A stretch of DNA of 64,000 nucleotides from JBBWZH01 sp035544115 (GTDB lineage Bacteria; Actinomycetota; Actinomycetes; Mycobacteriales; CADCTP01): positions 8,308,001 through 8,372,000 of the forward strand of contig OY970235.1 in assembly GCA_963714145.1 (NCBI GenBank), given 5' to 3'. Of the stretch, positions 1 to 9,047 are shown one piece after another. The translations under genes were made by a program, and so were the position numbers. Positions within the stretch are counted from its first letter, which is position 1. Every line of letters begins with the position of its first letter. Below the pieces are notes generated by a model. The model had not been told where the DNA came from. It made no database searches and worked only from the letters and a program-made list of their open reading frames with translations.

Positions 1-2
1 AG

Positions 3-710
3 CGGGACATCGCGGTCGTCTCGATCTTTCCGGAGGGCATCGGAGGGGCCTTGATCGTCAACGGGTCCGTGTACCGGGGCGGACGCGGCATGGCCGGCGA
101 GATAGGCCACATCCCGGTGTTCTTCGACCGTACGCCGTTCCAATCGGAGCAGTGGGAGGTCGATGAGCCGGCGGTCGGTTGGAGTTCACGGCGATTCGCC
201 GATCCGTGTCACTGCCGCCGATTCAACCACGTCGACTGCTTCTCTACGCCCATGCGCCTGGTCAACGAGGCCAACGCGAGGGACCGACGCGGCCGGGAGC
301 GAACCTTGAAGGACATGGCGGAGCTACCGGCCCGCTCCGTCGGCGGATCGCTCACCCCCGACGCGAAGGTCTTCCAGCAGGGCGGTTGGGCGCTCGGGAT
401 CGGGTTGGTGAGCCTGATCAACATCGGCAACCCGTCCCGACTGATCGTTCAACTCCCCGACGAGCTACATCCGGAGGGATCGCCGACCGGCAGCGTCGGC
501 CACGCCTACCGAGACGGGCTGGAGTCGGCCATCCGGGTCCATTCCTTCTCCACGGGGGCGCACACCGTCGGAGAGAACACGCTCACCTTCGAGCGTCTCT
601 CTCGGTCGGTGTTCCGTGAGGGGGTCCGTGCCGCCGCCGTCCGAGTAATGGACGAGTTCGTCGCTCATGCATTGGGTTGGGACGACTGCTCGCCGGCCCG
701 ACGGACGTGA
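3..710 (+). CDS. ROK-family protein, 5' end outside window
   Basis: The frame is open from base 3, so the N-terminus lies outside the window; 235 codons remain. ROK proteins are cytoplasmic sugar kinases or sugar-sensing repressors. The sugar-contacting motif GEIGHIPV (about bases 96-119) is followed by a Cys-rich stretch with CHC and HVDC (about 207-240), matching the ROK zinc site, and by the C-terminal helix region GLVSLINIGNPSRLIV. The nucleotide-binding N-terminus and any HTH are missing, so kinase and repressor cannot be told apart. It is followed by decayed insertion-sequence DNA, so the window starts at the edge of an island. Confidence 0.75.
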   Translation, partial: RDIAVVSIFPEGIGGALIVNGSVYRGGRGMAGEIGHIPVFFDRTPFQSEQWEVDEPAVGWSSRRFADPCHCRRFNHVDCFSTPMRLVNEANARDRRGRERTLKDMAELPARSVGGSLTPDAKVFQQGGWALGIGLVSLINIGNPSRLIVQLPDELHPEGSPTGSVGHAYRDGLESAIRVHSFSTGAHTVGENTLTFERLSRSVFREGVRAAAVRVMDEFVAHALGWDDCSPARRT

Positions 711-959
711 CAGCGCACGGTCGAGGTGGAAGAGCGGGCTGACTCGCGGCGCATCTCGTGATCACGCAACCATCTGTTCGATACGCCCGGATTCGAGTCC
801 CAGCCTCTCCGAGGGTTCGGGGTCGTCGATGTGGGTGCGGGACGGTCGACCTGGACCTGAAGGGTGCCATCTCAGGAAGAGGCGCCGAGGCCTGCGGCGA
901 TGCCGGCTGGCATGATCGTCGGCGTGGTGGTGCGCACCCTCGGTTTCCTGCTTGTCTGG

Positions 960-1176
960 CGGCACAAGCGCCGACGGCGAACGCCTACGCCGAACGGTCG
1001 GTGCGAACCGTCCGGACCGAATGCCTGGACTGGATACTGATCCTCAACCCCATCATCTCCACCGGGTACTGACCGCCTACCTGCGGCACTACAACACCGC
1101 CCGACCACACCGCAGCCTGAACGTCGCCATCATCGACGCGGCCCTACCCATCGACGGCGGCGCCACCGCCACCTGA
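960..1176 (+). pseudogene. Transposase integrase-core remnant (IS481/IS3 type)
   Basis: Only the C-terminal end of a DDE integrase core can be read, in two frames. The first frame gives NAYAERSVRTVRTECLDW (ending near base 1040) and the second continues with YLRHYNTARPHRSL. Both are hallmarks of the rve domain of IS481 and IS3-like transposases, where the Glu of the DDE triad lies in the AER segment. The frame change and the lack of any upstream catalytic region show a dead fragment. Bases 711-960 before it hold no gene I can support. Confidence 0.7.
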
Positions 1177-1270
1177 CCGACCCCAACCGCTCCCGCACGT
1201 CAACAAGAGCGCCCTGTCGGGCGGATGGTGCAGTGGAGCGGCAGGCATTCGACCGGGGGTGAGCGGTTGG

Positions 1271-2060
1271 TTAGAGGGTGAAGCGGCTGCCGACGGAGTT
1301 GGGGTGGAAGGCTGCCGGTAGGGCGGCGGCCAGTGCGTGTTGTGCTTTCCAGCGGGTGCAGTGTGCGGGGAGGAGGGCGGCAGGGTTCTCGGCGGTCGGT
1401 GCGGCGACGGTCGCGGGGATGATCGGCTCGAAGGCGGGGCCGGACAGGTGGAACTCGCCGAGGAGCGCGTAGAGCTGGTCGATGCCGGTCAGCCGCTTGG
1501 CGTGGCGGACGATGTTGACGATGCCGGCGTGTCCGCAGTCGGTGGGCACGACCAGTCCTTTGTCTCGGACGTGGAGCAGGACGGCCTGGTCGTCGTGGAT
1601 CAGCGGGTCACTGCCAGTCGCCGTCGCGCGAGGTCCGGTGGTTGCTCATCCCGGTTTCGAAGTCGGTGCTGCGTTCGACCTCGCCGGTGACCAGCAGCAC
1701 CCCCGTCGAGCAGTCGCGAGGGCCGGGGTCCTCGATGACTCCGAACCCGGCGGCCTGGATGCCGGTGGGCTGGGCAGTGGCAGGTCGATCGCGTCGGTCG
1801 ACAGCACGAGCAGGCGGCGGGTGAAGAAATCCGGGTGCAGCAGCAGCGGCAGGTTGCGCCGGCCGAGTCGGCGGGCCATCCCCTCCACACCCATGACGTG
1901 GTCGAAGTGGCCGTGACTCCTCTGGTTCGCTGGCGGCTGGCGCTTACCCCTGCGGCTTCCGAACGTGTTGGGTGCTTCGGCCGCGGCTGGCTCGCTGTCC
2001 CAACGGCCGACGACGGGGTGCTGGCCTCTGCCTGCGGCGCGTGACTTGATGCCGATCAAC
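1271..2060 (-). pseudogene. Metallo-beta-lactamase-fold hydrolase, frameshifted
   Basis: Read on the minus strand, the region keeps the metal-binding motif SHGHFDHVMG near base 1920 and then shifts frame. A second frame, starting near 1549, carries the C-terminal part: CGHAGIVN, LLGEFHLSG and LVPAHCT-like LLPAHCTRWKAQHAL. This order (HxHxDH, then CxHAG, then GGFHL, then PxHC) is that of the MBL-fold proteins related to dihydropterin-aminobenzene-phosphate synthase-like hydrolases. At least one more shift lies around 1600-1700. No intact start-to-stop frame exists, so it is a pseudogene. Confidence 0.65.
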
Positions 2061-2161
2061 TCCGTGAAGGAAGTCTGCGCAGGTACGACGACTCGCTCAG
2101 TGGCGCGGCGGCACGAGCGCGAGCGGCTGAAGAGGGCGGTTTGCAGGACTTCGTCGGATTC

Positions 2162-4510
2162 CTAGGGTCCGCTGCGGTCGCGGCCTGTGCCGGTGCCTCG
2201 TGCGGTGTCGAGGAGGGCTCTGGTGGTGTCGATCTTGTCACGTAGCGTGTCGTCCAGGGTGAGGAGTAGGTAGAGAACGGCCCAGATGAGTCCGGCGAGT
2301 TTGCCCCAGCGTAGGGCGTCGGGGTCCAGTTGCAGCAGCGGCTGCACGGCCAGCACGGCCAGCAGCGGGAAGGCGGTGACGGCTATCGTCTTCGCGATGG
2401 CGAGCGCGGTCGCCCGTCGGGATCGCCGGGTGGTTGTCGGGGCCGGTGGTGGGGACCAGCGGAGGGTCCCGAAGTCACCGGTCGCCAGGGCTACCACAGC
2501 ACGGCCCAGTTCGGCCGTCAGCCTGTCCCAGCTGCCCACGGCTGGTGCGGCAATGTGGCGTTTGAGCTGGCGCAGGGCGGTTGCGGCGCCTCCGGCGCGT
2601 TCGGCCGCCCAGGCTGCCGTGCTCGAGTCGTACGGGCCGAGCTGGCGGGCGAGCTGCGTCTGGATCGCCGTGGCGGCGTGCTCCAGCAGCCAGGTCCAGC
2701 TGGCCCGGTGGTCGAGGTCGTTGCGGTGCTCGACGTGCCGCACCTCGTCGAGGATCTCGACCAGGCTCTCCACGGCGTCCTCGCGCGGGCTGTACCGGCG
2801 CAACGTCCGGATCCGCAGCCCGAGGATCACCTGGACCGACCCCACCAGCGCGGCGTAGCAGGCAGCGGTCACCGCTGCGGCGACCAGGACCCCGGCAGCG
2901 AAGTAGGACCAGCTGCCGGTCCAGCGGCCCAGGCCGGCCAGCAGTCCGCCGGCCGCGAGCAGCGCGACGCCGGCCGGCACGCAGCGGGTGAGCATGCCGA
3001 GGAAGTCCGGCGCGCGGGTGAGCCGGAAGAACACAAACCGGAACAGGCCGCCGGCTGCGACCACGCCACCGGCGGCCACCAGCGCCGCGGACCAGGGCGC
3101 CAGCCCGACCCGCAGGTGCGTCACCGCGGCCAGCCCACCGAAGGCCAGCACCGCCATCACCGTCAGAACGCCGGCATGGGCCACGTTGCTGACCGCGCGC
3201 CACCACATGATCCGACTGGCGTACCGCTGCAGATAGGAATCGAGCCGGTCCCGGGTCTCCGCCGGGTCGAAGCCCACCGGCCAGTCCAACTCATCGAGCA
3301 CCCACAACTCGCCCGACCACCCGCGCCAGGAGTCCAGCACGCTCCGATCGACTCTGCGCCGCCACCTGCGCACCGGCCACAGCGGCCCTCCGCTGGACCA
3401 CCACAGACGCCAGCGTCGCAGGCTGCGCCGGCCGCCGCAGGCCTGCACGGCGTACGTCGGCAACCCCATCCGCTGATAGGCCTGCGCCAGGACGTCCCGG
3501 AACACCGGCTCGTAGGTTCCGGCGGGAGGCGGCGACAGCAAGGCGATGATGTCGCGGTAGCGCCCAAGATGCAGCAGCACATGAGCCTGGTCCAACAGCA
3601 GTCCCTGGTCTGCAGGTTCGATGGCGACCGCAGCCCGGAAGTGCGTCAGGGCCGAGCCATCATGTCCCTGGTACCGCTCATTGCGGGCCAACGCTGCCAG
3701 CAAGGCCGGGCTGTCCGCGTCGGCCCCCAGGGCGTCGCGCAGCAGCGCCTCCGCCGCCGCGTACCAGCCGTCCGCCTCCAGTTGCTGTGCCTGGGTGAGG
3801 ATCAGCTCGACGCGTCGGTCCCGGTCGAGCAGGTTCCGCATCCGCGCGAGCACCAGCGGCAGTTCGGCCGGGGCTTCGGCCGGCGCCGCGGCATCGGCGT
3901 CCCACTGCCGCAGCCGCTCCCACTCACCCGCGCGCCGACGCCGGCGCACCCACCGCCGCGGCCCACCCGTGCGCCACCACAACCCCAGCGCCCTGGGCCC
4001 GGGCTCCTCGGCCGCCAGCGCGGTCATGCCCGCCGCCAAGTAGACCCGCCTGCGCAGCCGTGCCGATACCGGCCCGTCCAGCCCGACGACGTCCGCACGG
4101 GCGATCACATCGAGCGCCTCGCGATACCGGCCGAGCCCAGACAGCGCCCCTACCCGGAAGTCGAGCAGGTCGAGATCGGCCGGAGCCCGCGCCGTAGCCG
4201 CAGCCGACAGCTCCATCGCGACGCTAGCGTGACCAAGCCGGTCCAAGATCTGCGCCAGCCGCACCAGCAGCGCCCCGCCGGCATCACCGGCTACGGCAGC
4301 CTCGACCAGGATGCTCGCCCCGTCAACGAGGCGGCCTGCCGCCTCGGCGGCGGCAGCCTCGCCCACGACATCCTCGACGCCCACCGGCTGGACGTCCGAG
4401 GGTAGCGACGATGACACATCCACGGAGTCAGCATGCCGCAGAACATCACCGACAACGGCCGACCCAGCCAGATCAGGCTGCAACCCTGAGTAACGCCATC
4501 CTCCCGGCAT
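2162..4510 (-). CDS. TPR-repeat membrane protein with duplicated Trp/Arg-rich segment
   Basis: This is a 782-residue protein of unknown function. Residues about 50-165 and 215-350 are helical with TPR-like spacing (for example LARNERYQGHDGSALTHFRA). Each TPR block is followed by the same rare element, LWWxxGGPxxxVRRxRRR, at residues 177-193 and 369-386, pointing to an internal duplication. Residues about 440-560 contain four hydrophobic segments and two more lie at about 690-745, so the C-terminal half is membrane-embedded. It stands alone, divergent from the small gene at 4742. TPR regions bind protein partners, so a scaffold role is likely; no catalytic motif is visible. Confidence 0.75.
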   Translation of the reverse strand: MPGGWRYSGLQPDLAGSAVVGDVLRHADSVDVSSSLPSDVQPVGVEDVVGEAAAAEAAGRLVDGASILVEAAVAGDAGGALLVRLAQILDRLGHASVAMELSAAATARAPADLDLLDFRVGALSGLGRYREALDVIARADVVGLDGPVSARLRRRVYLAAGMTALAAEEPGPRALGLWWRTGGPRRWVRRRRRAGEWERLRQWDADAAAPAEAPAELPLVLARMRNLLDRDRRVELILTQAQQLEADGWYAAAEALLRDALGADADSPALLAALARNERYQGHDGSALTHFRAAVAIEPADQGLLLDQAHVLLHLGRYRDIIALLSPPPAGTYEPVFRDVLAQAYQRMGLPTYAVQACGGRRSLRRWRLWWSSGGPLWPVRRWRRRVDRSVLDSWRGWSGELWVLDELDWPVGFDPAETRDRLDSYLQRYASRIMWWRAVSNVAHAGVLTVMAVLAFGGLAAVTHLRVGLAPWSAALVAAGGVVAAGGLFRFVFFRLTRAPDFLGMLTRCVPAGVALLAAGGLLAGLGRWTGSWSYFAAGVLVAAAVTAACYAALVGSVQVILGLRIRTLRRYSPREDAVESLVEILDEVRHVEHRNDLDHRASWTWLLEHAATAIQTQLARQLGPYDSSTAAWAAERAGGAATALRQLKRHIAAPAVGSWDRLTAELGRAVVALATGDFGTLRWSPPPAPTTTRRSRRATALAIAKTIAVTAFPLLAVLAVQPLLQLDPDALRWGKLAGLIWAVLYLLLTLDDTLRDKIDTTRALLDTARGTGTGRDRSGP

Positions 4511-4741
4511 CTCCGACGGATGAGGACCCCGGGTTCTGGCTGGGTAGTCGGCCGGCAGCGTGGTCAGGCCGGCGACGTCGACGCCCTCGAGTGGCTGTCC
4601 GGCGGCGTCGATCGCTCTCGACTGGAGAGCCCCGGCCTCACGCCTTGATCAAACGCGCTGTCGTGCCGTCGTCGGCGCGAAGCGCGATCATGCCGTTGAC
4701 GGGGTCGGTGTACTGCGGTTCGGAGACGACCCGCTCGTAGG

Positions 4742-5110
4742 ATGCCTGTCGTGCAGTCGCGACGCCACCGGATGTGCCAGCAGCAGCGTCGCGACTCGGC
4801 CCGGGAGTGGATCGGCTGCGGCACGGTGGTCAGCGTGAAGACTTACGCCAGGCGGTACGGCGTGGACCGCTACACCGCCTACGACGACCTGACCGCGCTG
4901 GGGCTCCCGCTGCCAGCCGCCGCGCAGCGGTGGGCGCAGCGCCCGCCAGTGGCCCCGCACGGTCGGGCCGATCGCGGCGGGCCTGGCCAGGACGAGCCGT
5001 GGCTCATGGTCGATGGCAGGTCCTACTTCGTCGTGGGCTACACCTCCGGCGGCGTGCCGTACGGCATGTTCGAGGACGAGATGCAGCGATACGACGGTCC
5101 GCCACCCTGA
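4742..5110 (+). CDS. Small hypothetical protein, HTH-like N-terminus
   Basis: The 122-residue product has a strongly GC3-biased core beginning VKTYARRYGVDRYTAYDDL, which has the spacing of a helix-turn-helix, then a Pro/Arg linker and a compact C-terminal part, WLMVDGRSYFVVGYTSGG followed by YGMFEDEM. The same two-part layout is, as far as I know, common in small uncharacterised actinomycete proteins; no function is known to me. The listed ATG may be too early; a GTG near 4829-4835 would remove a Cys/Arg-rich leader. No operon partner is visible: the next 450 bases hold only a gene scrap. Confidence 0.6.
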   Translation: MPVVQSRRHRMCQQQRRDSAREWIGCGTVVSVKTYARRYGVDRYTAYDDLTALGLPLPAAAQRWAQRPPVAPHGRADRGGPGQDEPWLMVDGRSYFVVGYTSGGVPYGMFEDEMQRYDGPPP

Positions 5111-5266
5111 CGACTCGAACATGATCGGCCGGGTGGCGCACCTTGTCGGCACTGCGCGCTTCGCTCGTTGTGCGATCAAGGGCCGTGGCCGGCCCCGCAC
5201 TACTCTGCCGTCGATCGTTCGGTCGGCCGGCGCACTGCTGGAATCCCGCCCGGCGGGGCACAGGCG

Positions 5267-5365
5267 CAGCTGCGGAACCGGCGTGGCATCGTGCTGGTCG
5301 ACGCAGTGGACGAGCTGACCGGAGACCGCCGCGAGGAGGCCCGCCGCTGGCTGCGCGGGCTGGTT
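5267..5365 (+). pseudogene. Remnant of a NACHT NTPase (Walker B segment)
   Basis: One short frame reads RRGIVLVDAVDELTG and then REEARRWLRGLV. It matches the Walker B region of STAND/NACHT NTPases (hhhhDGxDE) and its following helix. No Walker A, start or C-terminal part surrounds it, and the frame closes at 5455. It resembles the Walker B of the intact-looking NACHT gene at 13.3 kb (LILVDGLDEIL) but is not the same sequence. The rest of bases 5111-5569 holds nothing else I can support. Confidence 0.45.
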
Positions 5366-5569
5366 CGGCCGTGCTGTTGGCCTTCATCCGCCAGCCGTAG
5401 GACGGCGTCCGCGGTTGTCGCCTCAATTGGGGCGACCTACGTAGTGACCTGCTGAGGACCCTCACACGGAGGTGGCATCAGTGGACGGCTTCTGCGCCAG
5501 TAGACAGATCCCTGCGCGTGGTGGCGGCCCGGACGCCGGTGTCGGCGAGACCAGATGTCGAGAGGCTGA

Positions 5570-6172
5570 ATGGGTTGGGTTTCTCGACGTCCTTTTGGTC
5601 TCGGCGCTCCTTGCCGAGCCGCGGGGGTGCCCGCGTTGACCGCGGTGGTGGTTCGTAGTCCGAGTCAGGGCCAGGGCAGGCAGGTGCCGCCGCCGTTGCG
5701 TTCGGATGGTTCGCTGTACCGCTTCGAGATGATTTACGGGGGTGGTGGTTGGCGGGCGTACGCTGACAGCGGCGCGGAGTTGGTTGCCGTGCTGGTCCCC
5801 GGCTATGCCGAGCTGGACGACGGGGGCCGTCAGCGGGCGCGTATCGGCTGCGCGGCGCGGGCGCAGGTGTTGGCGCAGGCGGAGCTGACCGCCGCCGGTG
5901 ACCTGGCCGGCTGCACGGACGCGCAGGTGCGGATCCTGCTTAGTTCCCGGGAGGTCCCGCCGGCGCCGGTCAGCTGGTCGGCGCCGGTCCCGTTGGTGCT
6001 GGTCACCAGCTTCTACGTCCCGATCGGCGTCCTGCCGCGACCGGTCGCCGAGCCGCCCGGGCAGATCGTCTGGCTTGACCCGGCGGATGAGTTCAGCCTG
6101 CTCGCTGGTCTGCACGAGGTGGGGATGATCGACCTCGCCGAACGCTCCGAGCCGGCGTCCGGTGCTGGCTGA
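5570..6172 (+). CDS. Hypothetical protein, first gene of amidoligase operon
   Basis: A 200-residue protein of unknown function. From about residue 40 it looks well folded (SLYRFEMIYGGGGWRAYADS, then VPLVLVTSFYVPIG and IVWLDPADEFSLL). The first 35 residues look like non-coding leader, and a GTG at 5627 (VPALTAVVVRSP) is a better start. Its stop overlaps the start of the amidoligase gene (TGATG), so the two are translationally coupled, and it probably assists that enzyme. No catalytic motif, signal peptide or membrane segment is visible. Confidence 0.7.
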   Translation: MGWVSRRPFGLGAPCRAAGVPALTAVVVRSPSQGQGRQVPPPLRSDGSLYRFEMIYGGGGWRAYADSGAELVAVLVPGYAELDDGGRQRARIGCAARAQVLAQAELTAAGDLAGCTDAQVRILLSSREVPPAPVSWSAPVPLVLVTSFYVPIGVLPRPVAEPPGQIVWLDPADEFSLLAGLHEVGMIDLAERSEPASGAG

Positions 6173-8046
6173 TGGGTTCGGGTCGGACGACGCGGCACCA
6201 GTACCACGGCGTCGCGGTCACGCTCACCCCGCCGGTTGTCCATCTTGGACTCCCGGGCCAGAACGGTGACCACGACCCGGCGGCTGGACAGGAGATCCCG
6301 CGGATCGTGTTGACGCCGGTGGCGTCGGGTTCGGTGACGGGCGTCGGGTACGACCGCGGCCGGCTCGAGGTCGGATACGCCGATGGCAGCCGGGAGGCGT
6401 TCCGGGATGTCCCGCTGGCGGTGTGGGAGCGGCTGAGCCTGGCCGGGTCAGCCATCAGCCAGGGCCTGGCCTCCGAGGTTCGCGACAACTCCGGCTACCG
6501 GTACGACAGCCCGGAGCAGGCCGACGCAGCGGGCTGGGTCCGCCGGTGCCCCGAATGCGGGCAGTTCGCCGATGACAGCCACCTGTGCCCGGCGCGGGTG
6601 CCGACACGGCCTTACCTCAGCGACAACGTCTCTCTGAGCGCGCCAGACCCGGCCGCGGTCAGGGACTTCCTGGCCGAACACGAGTGGGCCACCGTGCCGG
6701 TGCACGGGCAGGTTCGGGATCCGGTCACCGGCGCGCACGAGTTGGACGGGTCGGTCCTGCTGCACCGGGACGAGTCCGGGCTACGGGTGGTACAGGGGCC
6801 ACGATGCGACTGCGGGCACGACCTCGCCGGGCAGGCTGACAGTTGCGGCCACAGCGCGCTGGCCTCGGCCGAACTGGTCGCCCGGCTCGGCTCACCGCAG
6901 GCCCGCGCTGCCGAGCGGCAGGCCGCCGAGGCGGTACTCGACGGCATCGGCGTCGACCATGCCGCGTCGGTGCGTGCGCAGGACGGCGCGCTGGCAAGTT
7001 GGGCGGGCGGCGCGGCGGATGTGTCGTATGCCGCGGATCCAGCTGCTTTCCAGGCTGCCTACGGTGCTGCCCGGGACCGGCGGGCGCGGGGTGAAACGCC
7101 GGTGCCGTACCTGACGGAGAACGCGACGGGCGGGCTGGGTGCCCGCGACGGTGGCCGCGGGTTCGGTGTCGAGTTGGAGTTCGACCTGCCGGGGATGGGC
7201 TACTCGCAGCAGCGGGAGGCGTTGGGCCGTATCGCCACCGAGTTGCGGACTGCCGGTCTGAGTAGGCATGCGGGCATGGTCGGCTACCACGGCGGCCGCA
7301 GCAACGGCGGTGACTCCTACAGCGACGCTCCGGACGGTTGGCGGCTGGAGCAGGACGGCACGGTCGCTGGGGAGGTGGTCAGCCCGATCCTGTACGACGA
7401 GCCGGGGACGTGGCAGGCGCTGGACACCGTGTGCGCGACCATCCGCCGGCACGGCGGAGTGGCCACCGTCCGGACCGGCGGGCACGTGCACGTCTCGACC
7501 GCGAACTACGACCACACGGTGGAGAACCACAACCGGCTGCTGAACATGGTCGCCGCGCACGAGGACACGCTGTTCCGGCTGGCGCAGAACCCGGCCGCGT
7601 CCCGGCACCGGGGAACGGCCTGGTGCGCCCCCAACCGGGTCCACCAGGAGGGGTACCAGAGCGTCGACTGGGCCCGGGGCAGCCACTCCGGCCACCACCT
7701 GGCGGTGAACCTGCAGTCGGTCTACGGCTCCGACCGTGACCACGTCGAATTCCGCATGTGGGACGGCTCGCTGGACCCAGGTGTCGTGCAGACCCAGATC
7801 AAGGTCAGCCTCGGCCTGACCGAGGCAGCGTTCCGGACCGCCCGCGACGCCCCGCCCCGCGGCGGCGTCCGCGAGCCGCTTGGCACGCACCGCAGGAACC
7901 GGCCCGGCCGCGGGCGGCTGCGGGGCGAACAGTGGCAGGCCGACACCGCCTCGTTCCGGGACCTGGTCGACAGCCTGTTCCGCCGAGCCCAGGACAAGGC
8001 ACAGGCGGCGGCGCTGTTCGCCGTCACCCGCTGGCAGCCCACATGA
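6172..8046 (+). CDS. KTSC-zinc ribbon-SWIM-amidoligase protein
   Basis: This 624-residue protein has four recognisable parts. Residues about 48-112 resemble a KTSC domain (GVGYDRGRLEVGY, FRDVPLAVWERL, SAI). Residues 126-139 form a zinc ribbon (CPEC...HLC). Residues 212-227 form a SWIM-type finger (CDC...CGH). Residues about 328-555 are an amidoligase of the glutamate-cysteine ligase/glutamine synthetase fold: FGVELEFD (acidic metal ligands E334, E336), GEVVSP (E401), GGHVHVS, and HVEFRMWDGSLDP (E526). Such enzymes join an amine to a carboxylate using ATP. KTSC and SWIM parts suggest binding to nucleic acid or protein. It is coupled to the gene before it and faces a GAT-II/cyclotransferase operon. 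Confidence 0.8.
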   Translation: MGSGRTTRHQYHGVAVTLTPPVVHLGLPGQNGDHDPAAGQEIPRIVLTPVASGSVTGVGYDRGRLEVGYADGSREAFRDVPLAVWERLSLAGSAISQGLASEVRDNSGYRYDSPEQADAAGWVRRCPECGQFADDSHLCPARVPTRPYLSDNVSLSAPDPAAVRDFLAEHEWATVPVHGQVRDPVTGAHELDGSVLLHRDESGLRVVQGPRCDCGHDLAGQADSCGHSALASAELVARLGSPQARAAERQAAEAVLDGIGVDHAASVRAQDGALASWAGGAADVSYAADPAAFQAAYGAARDRRARGETPVPYLTENATGGLGARDGGRGFGVELEFDLPGMGYSQQREALGRIATELRTAGLSRHAGMVGYHGGRSNGGDSYSDAPDGWRLEQDGTVAGEVVSPILYDEPGTWQALDTVCATIRRHGGVATVRTGGHVHVSTANYDHTVENHNRLLNMVAAHEDTLFRLAQNPAASRHRGTAWCAPNRVHQEGYQSVDWARGSHSGHHLAVNLQSVYGSDRDHVEFRMWDGSLDPGVVQTQIKVSLGLTEAAFRTARDAPPRGGVREPLGTHRRNRPGRGRLRGEQWQADTASFRDLVDSLFRRAQDKAQAAALFAVTRWQPT

Positions 8047-8054
8047 CAACACCC

Positions 8055-8078
8055 GCCGCCGCGGTGCCGCGCGGCGGC
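8055..8078. terminator. Hairpin between convergent operons
   Basis: A perfect 9-bp stem (GCCGCCGCG with CGCGGCGGC) encloses a 6-base loop in the 55-base gap between the amidoligase stop and the amidotransferase stop. There is no T-tract on either side, which is common for actinobacterial terminators. Its position suits a shared bidirectional terminator. Confidence 0.5.
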
Positions 8079-8101
8079 ATCCGGCCGATTCCACTGACAG
8101 C

Positions 8102-9040
8102 TCAGGCTGCCCGCAACTGCGCAGTGTCCCACCAGTCGGCCGGGAGCAGGAGTGGCTCGACCCGATGCCGCAAGCCGGCCTGGTCGGTCGCCTGGTCGGC
8201 CCGGCTGAACCCGCGCCACACAACCGACTCTGGCAGCCGCACGTCCCGGCGGCGGGCCACCGGCGTAAACGACCACTGCCCGGCGAACCGGACCGCCTCC
8301 CGGCCCACGTCCAGGGCCAGCAGCGTGCCCTCCTGCAGCATGAACACCCGTCGCCACCGCAGCCGGCAGTGCTGCCCAAGGCGACGCAGCCACGCCGGGT
8401 TCGACGCCCAGAACACCGACCCCTGGCTGGTCACGCCCACCGCGAGCGGGCTGAGCGCCGCCCGGGCCAGCCACAGCCGTTGCGGCCGGCCGCGGTCGAC
8501 CCAGACCAACGCCGCCCGCCCTCGAACGTCGCCCAACACCCGCAGCAGGGCCGCGGGATCACCGCCGACGACGGCGACCGCGGCGAACAGCGGCTCACTG
8601 TCGGTCTCGCCGACCGGCGGCGCCATCGGCCCGGCCACGGCCCGCAGCCGGGCGGCGTCGATGTCGCCGTTGTGCGTACCGATCACCCGGCCCACCGCCA
8701 ACGGGCTGGCGTTGACCAGCCGCCGCCGGTCGCCCTGCGTCGCCCACCGGGTATGCCCGAGGACGAGCCGCGCAACGGACAGATCCTCGGCCAGCCCTGG
8801 CTGCTGCAGCAGCCGGAACGCCCCGGCTCGCTTGACGACCCGCCACGGCCCCACCCGCACGTCACCGAACCGCGCCAGATCACGGCGCTGCCGGCCGGTG
8901 CCGGTGCGCCCCGGCACCCACAGGGCGAGCCCGGCCGCGTCCGTGCCGCGCTCTTCGGCCATCAGACCGAGCATGAACAGCGCCTCCGCCACCGACTCCT
9001 TCGCGTCGCCGGGACGCGCCACTCCGAACAGGCCGCACAT
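8102..9040 (-). CDS. Class II glutamine amidotransferase-like protein
   Basis: The 312-residue product begins Met-Cys-Gly-Leu-Phe-Gly, so after Met removal Cys becomes the N-terminal nucleophile of the GAT-II (Ntn hydrolase) fold. The other landmarks are present: ERGTDAAGLALW, LGHTRWATQGD and THNGDID. Residues beyond about 190 are the usual distal half. No synthetase domain is attached, so it would release ammonia from glutamine, or cleave a related amide, for a separate partner. It is the last gene of a minus-strand operon, 7 bases after the small gene at 9048. It converges on the amidoligase gene, which is the obvious functional partner. Confidence 0.85.
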   Translation of the reverse strand: MCGLFGVARPGDAKESVAEALFMLGLMAEERGTDAAGLALWVPGRTGTGRQRRDLARFGDVRVGPWRVVKRAGAFRLLQQPGLAEDLSVARLVLGHTRWATQGDRRRLVNASPLAVGRVIGTHNGDIDAARLRAVAGPMAPPVGETDSEPLFAAVAVVGGDPAALLRVLGDVRGRAALVWVDRGRPQRLWLARAALSPLAVGVTSQGSVFWASNPAWLRRLGQHCRLRWRRVFMLQEGTLLALDVGREAVRFAGQWSFTPVARRRDVRLPESVVWRGFSRADQATDQAGLRHRVEPLLLPADWWDTAQLRAA

Positions 9041-9047
9041 CTACCGC

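Noticed and set aside
2330..4405. Long plus-strand open frame (691 codons) opposite the TPR gene
   Set aside because: Arg/Pro/Gln-rich, no known motif, and the mirror image of a well-structured minus-strand gene; an antisense frame of GC-rich DNA.
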